35,258 bases of DNA from Pararoseomonas baculiformis. Its GTDB lineage: Bacteria; Pseudomonadota; Alphaproteobacteria; Acetobacterales; Acetobacteraceae. This document shows, one piece after another, positions 15,760-23,203 of the stretch. Each line of letters starts with the position of its first letter. Within the stretch, counting starts at the first letter, position 1. The notes beneath the pieces were generated by a model, which did no database searches, was not told the DNA's origin, and saw nothing but the letters and a program-made list of their open reading frames with translations. The stretch is taken from the NCBI RefSeq assembly GCF_017813395.1, contig NZ_JAGIZB010000031.1:1-35258 (forward strand). The letters run 5' to 3'. Made by a program: the position numbers and the translations under genes.

Positions 15760-16861
15760 TGTCTGGTCGCGGAGCACTGTTGGGATCCGGTTGGGCTGGC
15801 CATTGTAGACTACGCCTATCGCTTTGAGCGCCTGAAGGGCGCTGTGCAGGGAGGAAGGTGAGCCATGCTCCAGATCCACCCCAATGCCCGCACCACCCCC
15901 GCCGTCCGGGCCGAAATCGCCCGCTCCTCCGAGCCCTCTGGCGTGCTCGCCCGGCGCTTTGGGGTGAGCAGCGAGACCATCCGCAAGTGGCGCAAGCGAG
16001 GACCCTCGGACTGCCTCGACCACTCGGCCCGGCCTCATAAGCTTCCCTGGAAGGCCACCGAGGAGGAGCGTGCGGTGGTCTGCGCCCTGCGGCGGGCCAC
16101 CAACTTTGCCCTCGACGACCTCACCTTCGTGGTGACCCACTTCTTGCCCCACCTGAACCGCGACAGCATCTGGCGGATCCTCCGGGCCGAGGGCCTCAGC
16201 CGCAGACGTCCTCCCGCGTCTGACCGGCCCATCCGCGGCAAGGGCACCTTCCGGGACTACGACCTCGGCTTCGTCCACATCGACATCAAGCACCTGCCCA
16301 AGCTGCAGACCGCCAGTGGCGAGCGCCGCAAGCGCTACCTCTATGTCGCCATCGACCGCCGGTCCCGCTCCGTCCACCTGGCCGTCAAGGATGATGAGAC
16401 TGAGCGCAGCGCCATCGCCTTCTTGCGCGAGGCGGCCAAGGCCTTCCCGTTCCGCCTCACGCACGTCCTGACCGACAACGGCAGCTGCTTCACACCAGCC
16501 TTCGCCCGCGTCTGCGCCGAGCTCGGCGCCGAGTATCGTCACACGCGCCCCTACACGCCGCAAACCAACGGCATGGTAGAGCGGTTCAACGGCCGGGTCG
16601 GCAGCGAGGTGCTCGGCATCACCATCTGGTCCCACGCCCAGCTCGAACAGCTGCTCCGGGGCTTCAACGCCGCCTACAACGCCCGCCGCCAGCGCGTCCT
16701 CGACGGCAAGACACCCGACCAGGTCGTCAGGGAGCGCCTCCGAGCCCGACGAAAGCTCGCCCGCCCCAAATCCGAAACACCTGAAGGCCGCGCCGGGCCA
16801 GACGACATCGCCCGCGCACGCCTCATCGCTGAGGACGCCAAGGAGGTCTCACAACCGGACA
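15760..16861 (+). mobile_element. IS481-family insertion sequence with 6-bp target duplication
   Basis: The terminal repeats TGTCTGGTCGC (15760-15770) and, inverted, ACAACCGGACA (16851-16861) match at 8 of 11 positions. CTTAAT occurs directly outside both ends (15754-15759 and 16862-16867), a clean target-site duplication. The element is 1102 bp long and its single transposase is intact. It inserted exactly at the junction between the IS110 fragment and the IS701 copy, so it is the youngest event in this stack. Confidence 0.85.
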
Positions 16862-16866
16862 CTTAA
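15865..16866 (+). CDS. IS481-family DDE transposase, intact
   Basis: This 333-residue protein starts at ATG 15865 behind GGAGGAAGG. The N-terminal helix-turn-helix reads LARRFGVSSETIRKWRKRG. The rve-type integrase core has FVHIDIKHLPK (first Asp), THVLTDNGSCFTPAFARV (second Asp) and QTNGMVERFNGRVGSEV (Glu), followed by LRGFNAAYNARRQRVLDGKT. All catalytic residues are present. Its stop codon TAA (16864-16866) lies outside the IS, inside the duplicated target CTTAAT, so termination is supplied by the insertion site. The transposase looks functional. Confidence 0.92.
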   Translation: MLQIHPNARTTPAVRAEIARSSEPSGVLARRFGVSSETIRKWRKRGPSDCLDHSARPHKLPWKATEEERAVVCALRRATNFALDDLTFVVTHFLPHLNRDSIWRILRAEGLSRRRPPASDRPIRGKGTFRDYDLGFVHIDIKHLPKLQTASGERRKRYLYVAIDRRSRSVHLAVKDDETERSAIAFLREAAKAFPFRLTHVLTDNGSCFTPAFARVCAELGAEYRHTRPYTPQTNGMVERFNGRVGSEVLGITIWSHAQLEQLLRGFNAAYNARRQRVLDGKTPDQVVRERLRARRKLARPKSETPEGRAGPDDIARARLIAEDAKEVSQPDT

Positions 16867-18285
16867 TTCTACAGTTGAGGTTTCATGCGTGCTTCACGCT
16901 GGCTTCGGCGCCAGTGGCATGTTCTAGCGATGGCCTGGTGTATGCGGCGCCAGAGAGACCATTCGAAGAGGCGGTCGAGCACGACGCCAACGGCGCGCTG
17001 GAGGCCGCTGATGAGATGGCGGATCTCGCCTGTGCTGAGGTCGACCAGAGGTCGGGGTTGCTGGTCCCCTTTTTTGCCGCGGGGCGGCGTTGAGCTTCGC
17101 TCGCATACCGGCGAGGAAGGCCAAGGCGAGCATGGCCAGCGTGATATGCCGGTACCATCCGTGCCACGAGCGGATCTCGTAGTCGGCCAGGCCGACCTCC
17201 TGCTTGGCGACCTCGAAGCACTCCTCGATGGCCCAGCGCCGGCCAGCGACGCGCGCGAGGGTGGCCAGCGTGGCCTGGTCGGGACCGAAGACGACGTAGT
17301 AGGCGAGGTCCTTCGGGTTCTTGCGGCTGCGCCGGACCAGGAGCCAGTGATCCCAGGGCGGCTGCTGGAGCCGGGTCAGCCGAAAGCGCGCCCAGTCATA
17401 GACCCGCTCGCCCTTGCTGCCCGCTCCGGCCGACAAACGTCGCCAAGCCTGGGCTGGCAGACGAGCGGCCAGGCGCGAGGCGGCGTGCTGCCCGAGATGC
17501 CCATCCAGCACCGCCCAGAGCTTCTCATTGCGGCGGATGGCGAGCACGAAGGGCTGCTGGCGCTGTTCAAGGGCGATCCGCAGCCGGCGGTCCGAGCCGT
17601 AGACCTCGTCGCCCAGCACCCAGGCGCAAGGCAAGCCAGCATCGAGCGCCCGCTGGATCATGCGGCCCGCCAATATCGGCTTGGTGGAGAACCCCACCTC
17701 CTCGGGAATGGAGGCCTCGGCGCGCCTGCCTCTATCCTCGCACCACTCCTTCCTGGGCAGGTAGAGCTCGCGATCGATCAGCGCGTGCCCCTTGCTGCTG
17801 GCATAGGCCAGGAAGACCCCGATCTGCGCGTTCTCGATCCGCCCCGCCGTGCCGCTGTATTGCCGCGCCACGCCAACCGAGTGCTCGCCCTTCTTGAGAA
17901 ACCCGGTCTCGTCGACGATCAGCACACCGTCATCAGCCCCGAGATGCTCAAGCACGTGATCGCGGCACAGGTCCCGAGCCGCGTCCGCGTCCCACAGGAC
18001 GTGGCTGAGCACCCGCTGCGTCCGCCAGGGGCGCGCATCGCCGATCTGTTCGGCCAGTTGCCAGCCATTCTTGCGCTTGGCCGAGCTCAACAGCCCCTCA
18101 AGGTACAAGCCTGCCTGCCGCCGGGGCTCCGCCCGGACGAACAGCCGGCCCAGCCGTGCCTGCAGCGCTCCCAACTCGTCGCGCCAGCTCAGGACACCCA
18201 CAATGTCCGACACCATGGCTCGCCTCCACGAACCAATCCTCCGTCACACACCTGAGGACGCCTCGGGCAAACCTCAACTGTAGAA
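16867..18285 (-). mobile_element. IS701-family insertion sequence
   Basis: Perfect 17-bp terminal inverted repeats TTCTACAGTTGAGGTTT lie at 16867-16883 and, inverted, at 18269-18285. The flanking tetranucleotides are TTAA on the left and TTAG on the right. Both fit the YTAR target of this family but are not identical, so the duplication is imperfect or one flank was rearranged. Length is 1419 bp. The element cut the IS110 copy and was later hit at its left edge by the IS481 element. Confidence 0.85.
16924..18216 (-). CDS. IS701-family transposase with shifted C-terminus
   Basis: The 430-residue frame starts at ATG 18216 (MVSDIVGVLSWRDELGALQA). It carries the DDE core: GVLIVDETGFLKKGEHSVGV (first Asp), WVLGDEVYGSDRRLR (second Asp) and WAIEECFEVAKQEVGLADYE (Glu). 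AYYVVFGPDQATLATLARVA is also typical of IS701 proteins. After AKLNAAPRQK the sequence becomes low-complexity. In another frame the expected tail resumes (GEIRHLISGLQRAVGVVLDR, LFEWSLWRRIHQAIART) and would stop at TAG 16870-16872 inside the terminal repeat. The shift falls at a C4-T6 run (17067-17076; A6-G4 on the coding strand), a classical slippage site. It is either a mutation, a sequencing slip or programmed frameshifting. Catalytic residues lie before the shift. Confidence 0.85.
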   Translation of the reverse strand: MVSDIVGVLSWRDELGALQARLGRLFVRAEPRRQAGLYLEGLLSSAKRKNGWQLAEQIGDARPWRTQRVLSHVLWDADAARDLCRDHVLEHLGADDGVLIVDETGFLKKGEHSVGVARQYSGTAGRIENAQIGVFLAYASSKGHALIDRELYLPRKEWCEDRGRRAEASIPEEVGFSTKPILAGRMIQRALDAGLPCAWVLGDEVYGSDRRLRIALEQRQQPFVLAIRRNEKLWAVLDGHLGQHAASRLAARLPAQAWRRLSAGAGSKGERVYDWARFRLTRLQQPPWDHWLLVRRSRKNPKDLAYYVVFGPDQATLATLARVAGRRWAIEECFEVAKQEVGLADYEIRSWHGWYRHITLAMLALAFLAGMRAKLNAAPRQKRGPATPTSGRPQHRRDPPSHQRPPARRWRRARPPLRMVSLAPHTPGHR

Positions 18286-18351
18286 TTAGCCTCTGGCGGG
18301 AGCACCGCCGATTGGTGAAACTTCGGTCAGACGAATGGCTTCTGGCGGCTC
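18286..18351 (+). pseudogene. Unknown coding fragment trapped between IS701 and IS3
   Basis: The 66 bases between the two IS elements are open on the plus strand as ISLWREHRRLVKLRSDEWLL followed by AAL. The amphipathic, charged pattern looks like protein. It does not continue the IS110 transposase. It might be the 5' side of the gene whose 3' end lies at 19672-19833, now separated by IS3. The link is speculative. Confidence 0.25.
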
Positions 18352-18390
18352 TGAACCGCCCCGGATTTGCCGGAGGCTGATTGGTTTGGG

Positions 18391-19293
18391 TTACGCCGCC
18401 AGGGCGGGCTCCTCAAGTCCGGCGTAGTAGCGCGCCTCCGCTTCGGCCGGTGGCATGTTGCCGATCGGCTCGAGGAGGCGGCGGTGGTTGAACCAGTCGA
18501 CCCACTCGAGGGCGGCGTATTCGACAGCCTCCAGGGATCGCCACGGGCCACGGCGCCGGATGACCTCGGTCTTGAACAGGCCGATAACCGTCTCGGCGAG
18601 GGCGTTATCGTAGCTGTCACCGACGCTGCCGACCGAGGGCTCGATCCCGGCCTCGAGCAGTCGTTCTGTGTACCGAATACTGACGTATTGCCTGCCCCTG
18701 TCGCTATGATGGGTCAGGCCGCCCTTCGCCGGACGGCGGTCATGTAGGGCTTGCTCCAGGGCATCGAGAACAAAGCCCGCATGAGCCGTCCGCGAGACCC
18801 GCCAGCCGACAATCTGCCGGGCGAAGACGTCGATGACGAAGGAGACGTACACAAAGCCCTGCCAGGTGGCCACGTAGGTGAAATCTGAGACCCACAGCAT
18901 ATCCGGACGCGGCGCCCGGAACTGGCGGTTCACCTTGTCCGACGGACAGGGCGTGGCCTTGTCGGCGATCGTGGTCCTGACCTCCTTGCCGCGGACGACG
19001 CCGCGCAGGCCCATGCTCCGCATCAGGCGTTCCACCGTGCAGCGGGCCACCGCGATGCCCTCGCGGCCGAGCTGCCGCCAAACCTTGCGCGCGCCATAGA
19101 CCCCGAAGTTGGCCGCATGCACCTTCCGGATGCTTTCCATGAGCACCAGGTCCCGCCGAGCGCGCGGCGAGGCCCCAGCCGGATCAGCACGCCGGGCAAC
19201 ATGGGCGTGGTAAGTCGACGGCGCGATCGGCAGCACTCTGCAGATCGGCTCGACACCGTAGACCTCGCGATGATCGTCGATGAAGGCGATCAT
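18391..19293 (-). CDS. IS3-family transposase OrfB (integrase core)
   Basis: This 300-residue protein starts at ATG 19293 ([20 protein letters not shown]), overlapping the OrfA stop as ATGA. It has the HTH_21 region ([20 protein letters not shown]) and a complete DDE core: [20 protein letters not shown] (first Asp), [16 protein letters not shown] (second Asp) and [19 protein letters not shown] (Glu). It ends [20 protein letters not shown] and stops with TGA... at 18391. All catalytic residues are present. In this family the active enzyme is usually an OrfAB fusion made by -1 frameshifting upstream of the overlap. Confidence 0.92.
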   Translation of the reverse strand: MIAFIDDHREVYGVEPICRVLPIAPSTYHAHVARRADPAGASPRARRDLVLMESIRKVHAANFGVYGARKVWRQLGREGIAVARCTVERLMRSMGLRGVVRGKEVRTTIADKATPCPSDKVNRQFRAPRPDMLWVSDFTYVATWQGFVYVSFVIDVFARQIVGWRVSRTAHAGFVLDALEQALHDRRPAKGGLTHHSDRGRQYVSIRYTERLLEAGIEPSVGSVGDSYDNALAETVIGLFKTEVIRRRGPWRSLEAVEYAALEWVDWFNHRRLLEPIGNMPPAEAEARYYAGLEEPALAA

Positions 19294-19619
19294 GGCCTGG
19301 ACCGGCGGTCGAGCTCCGCCTGGGCAAAATACGCCGACGCCTTGCGCAGGATCTCGTTGGCCTGGCGAAGCTCGCGGACCTCGCGTTCCAAAGCCTTGAT
19401 CCGCTCCCCTTCCACGCTGGTTGGGCCCGGCCGCAGGCCCTGGTCGCGCTCGGCCTGCCTTACCCAGCCGCGCAGCGTCTCCGTCGTGCAGCCGATCTTG
19501 GGCGCGATTGAGCCGATCGCCGCCCACTGCGAGGCGTGGTCGCCTCCATGGTCCTGCACCATCCGGACCGCCCGTTGCCGGACCTCAGGCGGATACCGGT
19601 TCGAGGTTTTCTTCGTCAT
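19290..19619 (-). CDS. IS3-family OrfA (helix-turn-helix protein)
   Basis: A 109-residue protein starts at ATG 19619 ([20 protein letters not shown]). It has the HTH_Tnp_1 domain ([20 protein letters not shown]) and a leucine-zipper-like C-terminus ([20 protein letters not shown]), which mediates OrfA/OrfAB oligomerisation. GGATGGAGT lies just upstream of the start. It overlaps orfB by four bases. It binds the IS ends and regulates transposition. Confidence 0.92.
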   Translation of the reverse strand: MTKKTSNRYPPEVRQRAVRMVQDHGGDHASQWAAIGSIAPKIGCTTETLRGWVRQAERDQGLRPGPTSVEGERIKALEREVRELRQANEILRKASAYFAQAELDRRSRP

Positions 19620-19671
19620 GACTCCATCCTCTCAAGAGTTGGAGCCTCCAGGGAACCCGGGGCGGTTCACA

Positions 19672-19833
19672 CCAGAGTACCGCAGGCCCTTCGACCTGGG
19701 CTCATTCGTGGTGGAGGGCAGCGCGATCGCGATCGCGATTAAGGCAGAACTCCCCAGCTGGACCGTGCTCTACCACGACTACACGAATGGTGCCTGCGCC
19801 TGCGGCGATGCCGTCGAGGCACTGGAGGTCTGA
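19672..19833 (+). pseudogene. 3' remnant of an unknown gene cut by IS3
   Basis: Immediately beyond the IS3 right end one frame reads PEYRRPFDLGSFVVEGSAIA, then IAIKAELPSWTVLYHDYTNG and ACACGDAVEALEV, stopping at TGA 19831-19833. It has no start and 53 codons. The alternating hydrophobic pattern indicates a beta-strand-rich C-terminus, of the sort seen in small immunity-type proteins. I do not recognise the family. The next frame begins directly at its stop, suggesting a former operon pair. Confidence 0.45.
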
Positions 19834-20279
19834 CGTCGCGGCTGTTCCTTGGTCACGACTTCCTTCCGCCCGACGCCGTCCGAGACTGGGTCACCGTTCG
19901 GCCGGTCCGGGAGGCCGGTCCGTGGGTGGAGCGGCACGGGTGGCCAAGCTCCCCCGCGTTCGACGACGACCCCTGCCCGGATGCCACGTAGGGGTACAGG
20001 TTCGCGCGGTGGCTCATCGAGCGAGTTTTGGACCCGGGCGGAGGGGGGCTGCGAGCCCGCGGGAGGGCCACCCCCGGCGGGCAGGTGCCCCCATCCGCTG
20101 GCGAGGAACGCGAGCGTCCGCCCGAGCCGTCGCCTAGCCCCGGAACCGGCGCGTGCTGGGCGGAGAGCCCCGTCGAGCGGGGCCGCCGCAGGTTGACGGC
20201 CTCCGTGGCCGGCGCGAGGCTCGCCCTCGCAGAATCGTTACTCACTGAGCCTGAATTTCTCGCTCGCTCACCCGAATAG
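19830..20279 (+). pseudogene. Decayed small gene with amber codon
   Basis: Overlapping the previous stop, a frame reads LTSRLFLGHDFLPPDAVRDW, then VTVRPVREAGPWVERHGWPS, to TAG at 19989-19991. It resumes as GYRFARWLIERVLD before turning into Gly/Pro/Arg-rich sequence up to TAG 20277-20279. TGG-to-TAG (DAT-W-GYRFARW) is a likely cause of the first stop. No ATG or GTG start is visible. A lost A in TGACG (originally TGATGACG) would restore a coupled start, which is conjecture. The second half after about 20035 is probably not coding. I see nothing else in 20035-20342 apart from a purine-rich leader (20325-20340) for the next gene. Confidence 0.4.
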
Positions 20280-20345
20280 GGATCTGAGCGCCCTGTAGCG
20301 CGCCGCGCTCACGGGAGGCAGGGCCGAGAGGGAGGAGGGTGGGTG

Positions 20346-20768
20346 ATGGGCGAAGAGGGCTGCGTGGGGATCTTCTGGCTGCTGCGCGACGGCGGCGGGC
20401 CGTGCGAGGTCGTGACGCGGGGCTGCCCGCTGGCAGTGGCTGAGGAGTACGGCGACTGCCTGACCTTCGGCGAGGGGCACTACGACACCTGGGAGGCGTG
20501 GCGCGACGGGAGCCTGCGCCTGGAGCCCGCGTCGCTGCACCTGCGCCGGGTCATCGGACGGGCCGAGTACGAGGAGTGGCCGCGCGGGCGCGTGGTGTAC
20601 GAGCGCCCGGCCGGCCTCTTCGTCGTCTACGCCGACCGGCAGGCCTTCCCGCACCGCGCGCTGGTCGAGGCGCGCTTCGGCCTGCCGCCCGGGCGCAGCG
20701 CGATGCGGACGGACCTGCACTACCGCAGCACGCGCCGCCTCGCGGCCACGCCGGGAGCACCTGCTTGA
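20346..20768 (+). CDS. Small unknown protein, first gene of MBL/nuclease operon
   Basis: The start is ATG 20346 (MGEEGCVGIFWLLRDGGGPC; GTG 20343 is an alternative), behind GGGAGGAGGG. The 140-residue protein has CVGIFWLLRDGGGPCEVVTR, YGDCLTFGEGHYDTWEAWRD, YEEWPRGRVVYERPAGLFVV and a C-terminal MRTDLHYRSTRRLA. Aromatic and Gly-rich turns suggest a compact alpha/beta fold. I recall similar small proteins encoded beside MBL-fold genes, but I cannot name a function. Its TGA (20766-20768) overlaps the TTG start of the next gene, so the two products are probably made in fixed ratio and may interact. Confidence 0.8.
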   Translation: MGEEGCVGIFWLLRDGGGPCEVVTRGCPLAVAEEYGDCLTFGEGHYDTWEAWRDGSLRLEPASLHLRRVIGRAEYEEWPRGRVVYERPAGLFVVYADRQAFPHRALVEARFGLPPGRSAMRTDLHYRSTRRLAATPGAPA

Positions 20769-22087
20769 GCGGCGCCGCAGCGGGCGCGGCCCCCCTCCCC
20801 GCCACCGCCGCCGCGCCGGGAGCCTTCCGCGCCTGCGTCCACCGCGGCACTCGCCAGATCGGCGGCACCTGCGTGGAGCTGTCCTGCGGCGGCGCCCGCC
20901 TGCTGCTCGACCTCGGGATGCCGCTCGACGCCGACCCGGCGGGCGACCCCGCCGACTTCCTGCCGGCAGTGCCCGGGCTGCGGGAGGCAGCGCCCGACCT
21001 GCTCGGACTCGTCCTCACCCACGGCCACGCCGACCACTGGGGCCTGGCGCCGCACGCCGCCGCGCCGCTGCCGACCGCCATGGGCGCGGCGACCCGGCGC
21101 ATGCTCCACGCCGCCGCGCCCTTCGTGCCGCGCCCCGTGCCCTTCTCGGCGGAGGCGGAGCTGCCGGAGCTGTCAGACCGCCGGCCCGTCCGGATCGGGC
21201 CGTTCACGGTCACCCCCTACCTCGTGGACCACTCCGCCTACGACGCCTACGCGCTGCTGGTGGAGGCGGGAGGACGGCGGCTCTTCTACTCGGGCGACCT
21301 GCGCGGCCACGGCCGCAAGGGCGCGCTCTTCGAGCGGCTGCTGCGCGACCCGCCCCGGGGCGTGCACGCCATGCTGATGGAGGGGTCGAGCCTCGGCCGC
21401 CTGGACCCGGAGGCGCGCTTCCCGACGGAGGAGCAGGTCGAGCTGCTGCTGGCCGAGCGGATGCGCGCGCCGGGCCTCGTGGCCGTCTGCGCCTCGGCCC
21501 AGAACGTCGACCGCATGGTCAGCCTCTACCGCGCCTGCAGGCGGACCGGGCGGGTGCTGGTGCTCGACCTCTACGCGGCGGAGGTGCTGGCCGCGACCGG
21601 CAACCCGCGCGTTCCCCGCGCCGGGTGGGACGACGTCGCGATCTACGTGCCGGAGTACCAGCGGCGCCACGTGGCGCGCCGGGCACTGTTCGACCTCGTC
21701 GACGCCTACAGGCCGCACCGGATCTTCCCCGAGCACCTGGCCCGGCTCGCGCCGCGCGCCGTGATGCTCTTCCGCCCGGCGATGCTGCCCGACGTCGACG
21801 CGCTCGGCGCGGCCTGGGGCGGGGCGCGGGCGATCTGGTCGCAGTGGGACGGGTACCTGAGGGACGGCGCGGGCGGGCGCCTCGCGGCCGAGCTGGAGCG
21901 GCGGGGCGTGCCGCTGGAGGTGGTCCACACCTCCGGCCACGCCAGCATCGCGGACCTGCGTCGGCTGGCGCGGGCCGTGGCGCCGGGCGCGCTCGTGCCC
22001 GTACACAGCTTCGAGGGCGACAGGTTCGCCGCGCTGTTCGGGCCGGGGGTGGTCCGGCGCGCGGACGGAGAGTGGTGGGAGGTCTGA
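20765..22087 (+). CDS. MBL-fold metallo-hydrolase, RNase J/beta-CASP-like
   Basis: The best start is TTG 20765, overlapping the previous stop (TTGA), giving 440 residues. The metallo-beta-lactamase motif II is complete: THGHADHWG with His86, His88, Asp90 and His91. Further ligands are visible in VDHSAYDAYA, in FYSGDLRGHGRKG (motif IV Asp) and in VVHTSGHASIADL. The last, followed by LVPVHSFEGDRF, resembles the motifs after the beta-CASP insertion in RNase J and CPSF-type nucleases. The N-terminus (CVHRGTRQIGGTCVELSCGG) matches that fold's first strands. It is likely a metal-dependent nuclease acting on RNA or DNA, in the cytoplasm. Position between a small unknown protein and a PD-(D/E)XK protein, with stop/start contacts on both sides, argues for a joint complex. 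The natural substrate is unknown. Confidence 0.85.
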   Translation: MSGAAAGAAPLPATAAAPGAFRACVHRGTRQIGGTCVELSCGGARLLLDLGMPLDADPAGDPADFLPAVPGLREAAPDLLGLVLTHGHADHWGLAPHAAAPLPTAMGAATRRMLHAAAPFVPRPVPFSAEAELPELSDRRPVRIGPFTVTPYLVDHSAYDAYALLVEAGGRRLFYSGDLRGHGRKGALFERLLRDPPRGVHAMLMEGSSLGRLDPEARFPTEEQVELLLAERMRAPGLVAVCASAQNVDRMVSLYRACRRTGRVLVLDLYAAEVLAATGNPRVPRAGWDDVAIYVPEYQRRHVARRALFDLVDAYRPHRIFPEHLARLAPRAVMLFRPAMLPDVDALGAAWGGARAIWSQWDGYLRDGAGGRLAAELERRGVPLEVVHTSGHASIADLRRLARAVAPGALVPVHSFEGDRFAALFGPGVVRRADGEWWEV

Positions 22088-23134
22088 GTGAAGGGTTTCG
22101 TGCGCAATCCGTTCAGGCGGCAGCTGACGCCGCCCTTCCTCGAGGCCCTATGGGCGCTCACCGGGGCCGCCTCCCAGAACTGGTGGAAGGACCTGCTGTC
22201 CTGCACCTTCACGGACCTCACCGGCCGGCCGCAGCCGCTCTTCCTCGCCGTCCGCAGGAACTATCTGAGCTTCTACGCGGAAGGACAGGCGGTCTGCGAG
22301 GTGCGCTGGAACGCGGCAGCGAGGCAGCCCTACGCCCGCATCCACCACAAGTTCGTCATCCGCGATGCCGTCGGACAGGACCACCTGACGCTCCTCGGCC
22401 GTTCCGTGACGAACCGCGCCGGTCAGGAGGTCGCCGCGTACGAGGACACCGGCACGCTTCGCTCCTGGATCGAGCAGGCCCAGACCTATGCCGCGCTGAC
22501 CAATCCGCTCGAGGCCGCGGAGAAGAAGGGCGTCGCCGCGGTCATCGCGCGCAATCCCAACGTCATCGACGTCGAGATGGGGCTGCCGCGGAACGCCCCC
22601 GAGGCGGCTGGGGCGAGGCGGATCGACATCGTTGCGCTGGAAGCTCACGGAGACGCCATCCGCCTCGCCTTCTACGAGGCAAAGAGCTTCCCGAACGGCG
22701 ACCTCCGCAGGCAGGCAGGTGACGCCGAAGTGCTGGCCCAGCTGGAGCACTACCGGGCCTGGCTCCACTCCGCGGGGCGGGCCGAGGAGGTGATCCGCGC
22801 CATGCGGGAGGCGTGCCGGCTCCATGAGGCCTTCGCCCAGATGCGCGCCGGCGGCAGGGGAAGGCCCGGGCTGCTCGACGACCTCGTGCGCCGGGCCGGG
22901 CAGCCAGACGCCCCGCTGGTCCTCGACCATGGAATCCGCCTCATCGTAATGGGGTCCGCTCCCCGCCTGGAGTCCTGGCCGAAGCACGAGGCCAAGCTGC
23001 GCCAGGCTGGGCTCGACGGCGCGCGGCTCGTCTGGATGAAGGACCTTCAGATAACCGCGGAGCGGCAGGTTGCCGATCCGTCAGCCGACCTGAGCCTGCC
23101 ATCCTCGACCGATGGCTCGCAGCCCGCGCGATGA
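22088..23134 (+). CDS. Predicted PD-(D/E)XK-fold nuclease, 348 residues
   Basis: GTG 22088 follows directly on the stop of the MBL gene (TGAGTG). The central part contains GARRIDIVALEAHGDAIRLA, then FYEAKSFPNGDLR. Asp180 followed by Glu197-x-Lys199 has the spacing and strand pattern of the PD-(D/E)XK nuclease active site (ID...YEAK). The N-terminal half (NPFRRQLTPPFLEALWALTG; FLAVRRNYLSFYAEGQAV) may bind substrate or partner, and the C-terminal part carries LRLIVMGSAPRLESW-like strands (exact: IRLIVMGSAPRLESW). No membrane segment is seen. It is the last intact gene of the operon, 70 bp before the ISL3 end. It probably cleaves nucleic acid. The family is not otherwise recognised, and the call rests on the motif. 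Confidence 0.65.
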   Translation: MKGFVRNPFRRQLTPPFLEALWALTGAASQNWWKDLLSCTFTDLTGRPQPLFLAVRRNYLSFYAEGQAVCEVRWNAAARQPYARIHHKFVIRDAVGQDHLTLLGRSVTNRAGQEVAAYEDTGTLRSWIEQAQTYAALTNPLEAAEKKGVAAVIARNPNVIDVEMGLPRNAPEAAGARRIDIVALEAHGDAIRLAFYEAKSFPNGDLRRQAGDAEVLAQLEHYRAWLHSAGRAEEVIRAMREACRLHEAFAQMRAGGRGRPGLLDDLVRRAGQPDAPLVLDHGIRLIVMGSAPRLESWPKHEAKLRQAGLDGARLVWMKDLQITAERQVADPSADLSLPSSTDGSQPAR

Positions 23135-23203
23135 TCTCTGCAGCACCACCCGGCCCAGGCAGCCAGCACGGGACGGCACTCTGCCTGTGGTTCAGCACTC
23201 AAC

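Larger units (their letters stand above)
18352..19669 (-). mobile_element. IS3-family insertion sequence, complete
   Basis: Imperfect terminal repeats begin TGAACCGCCCCGG at both ends (18352 onward; inverted, ending 19669), matching at about 23 of 27 positions. The length of 1318 bp and two overlapping minus-strand genes fit the family. No target duplication is visible (GCTC on the left, CACC on the right), so flanking DNA may have been rearranged. Confidence 0.85.

Noticed and set aside
16885-18255. Plus-strand open frame of 456 codons
   Set aside because: It is antisense to the IS701 transposase, whose DDE motifs are unambiguous on the minus strand.
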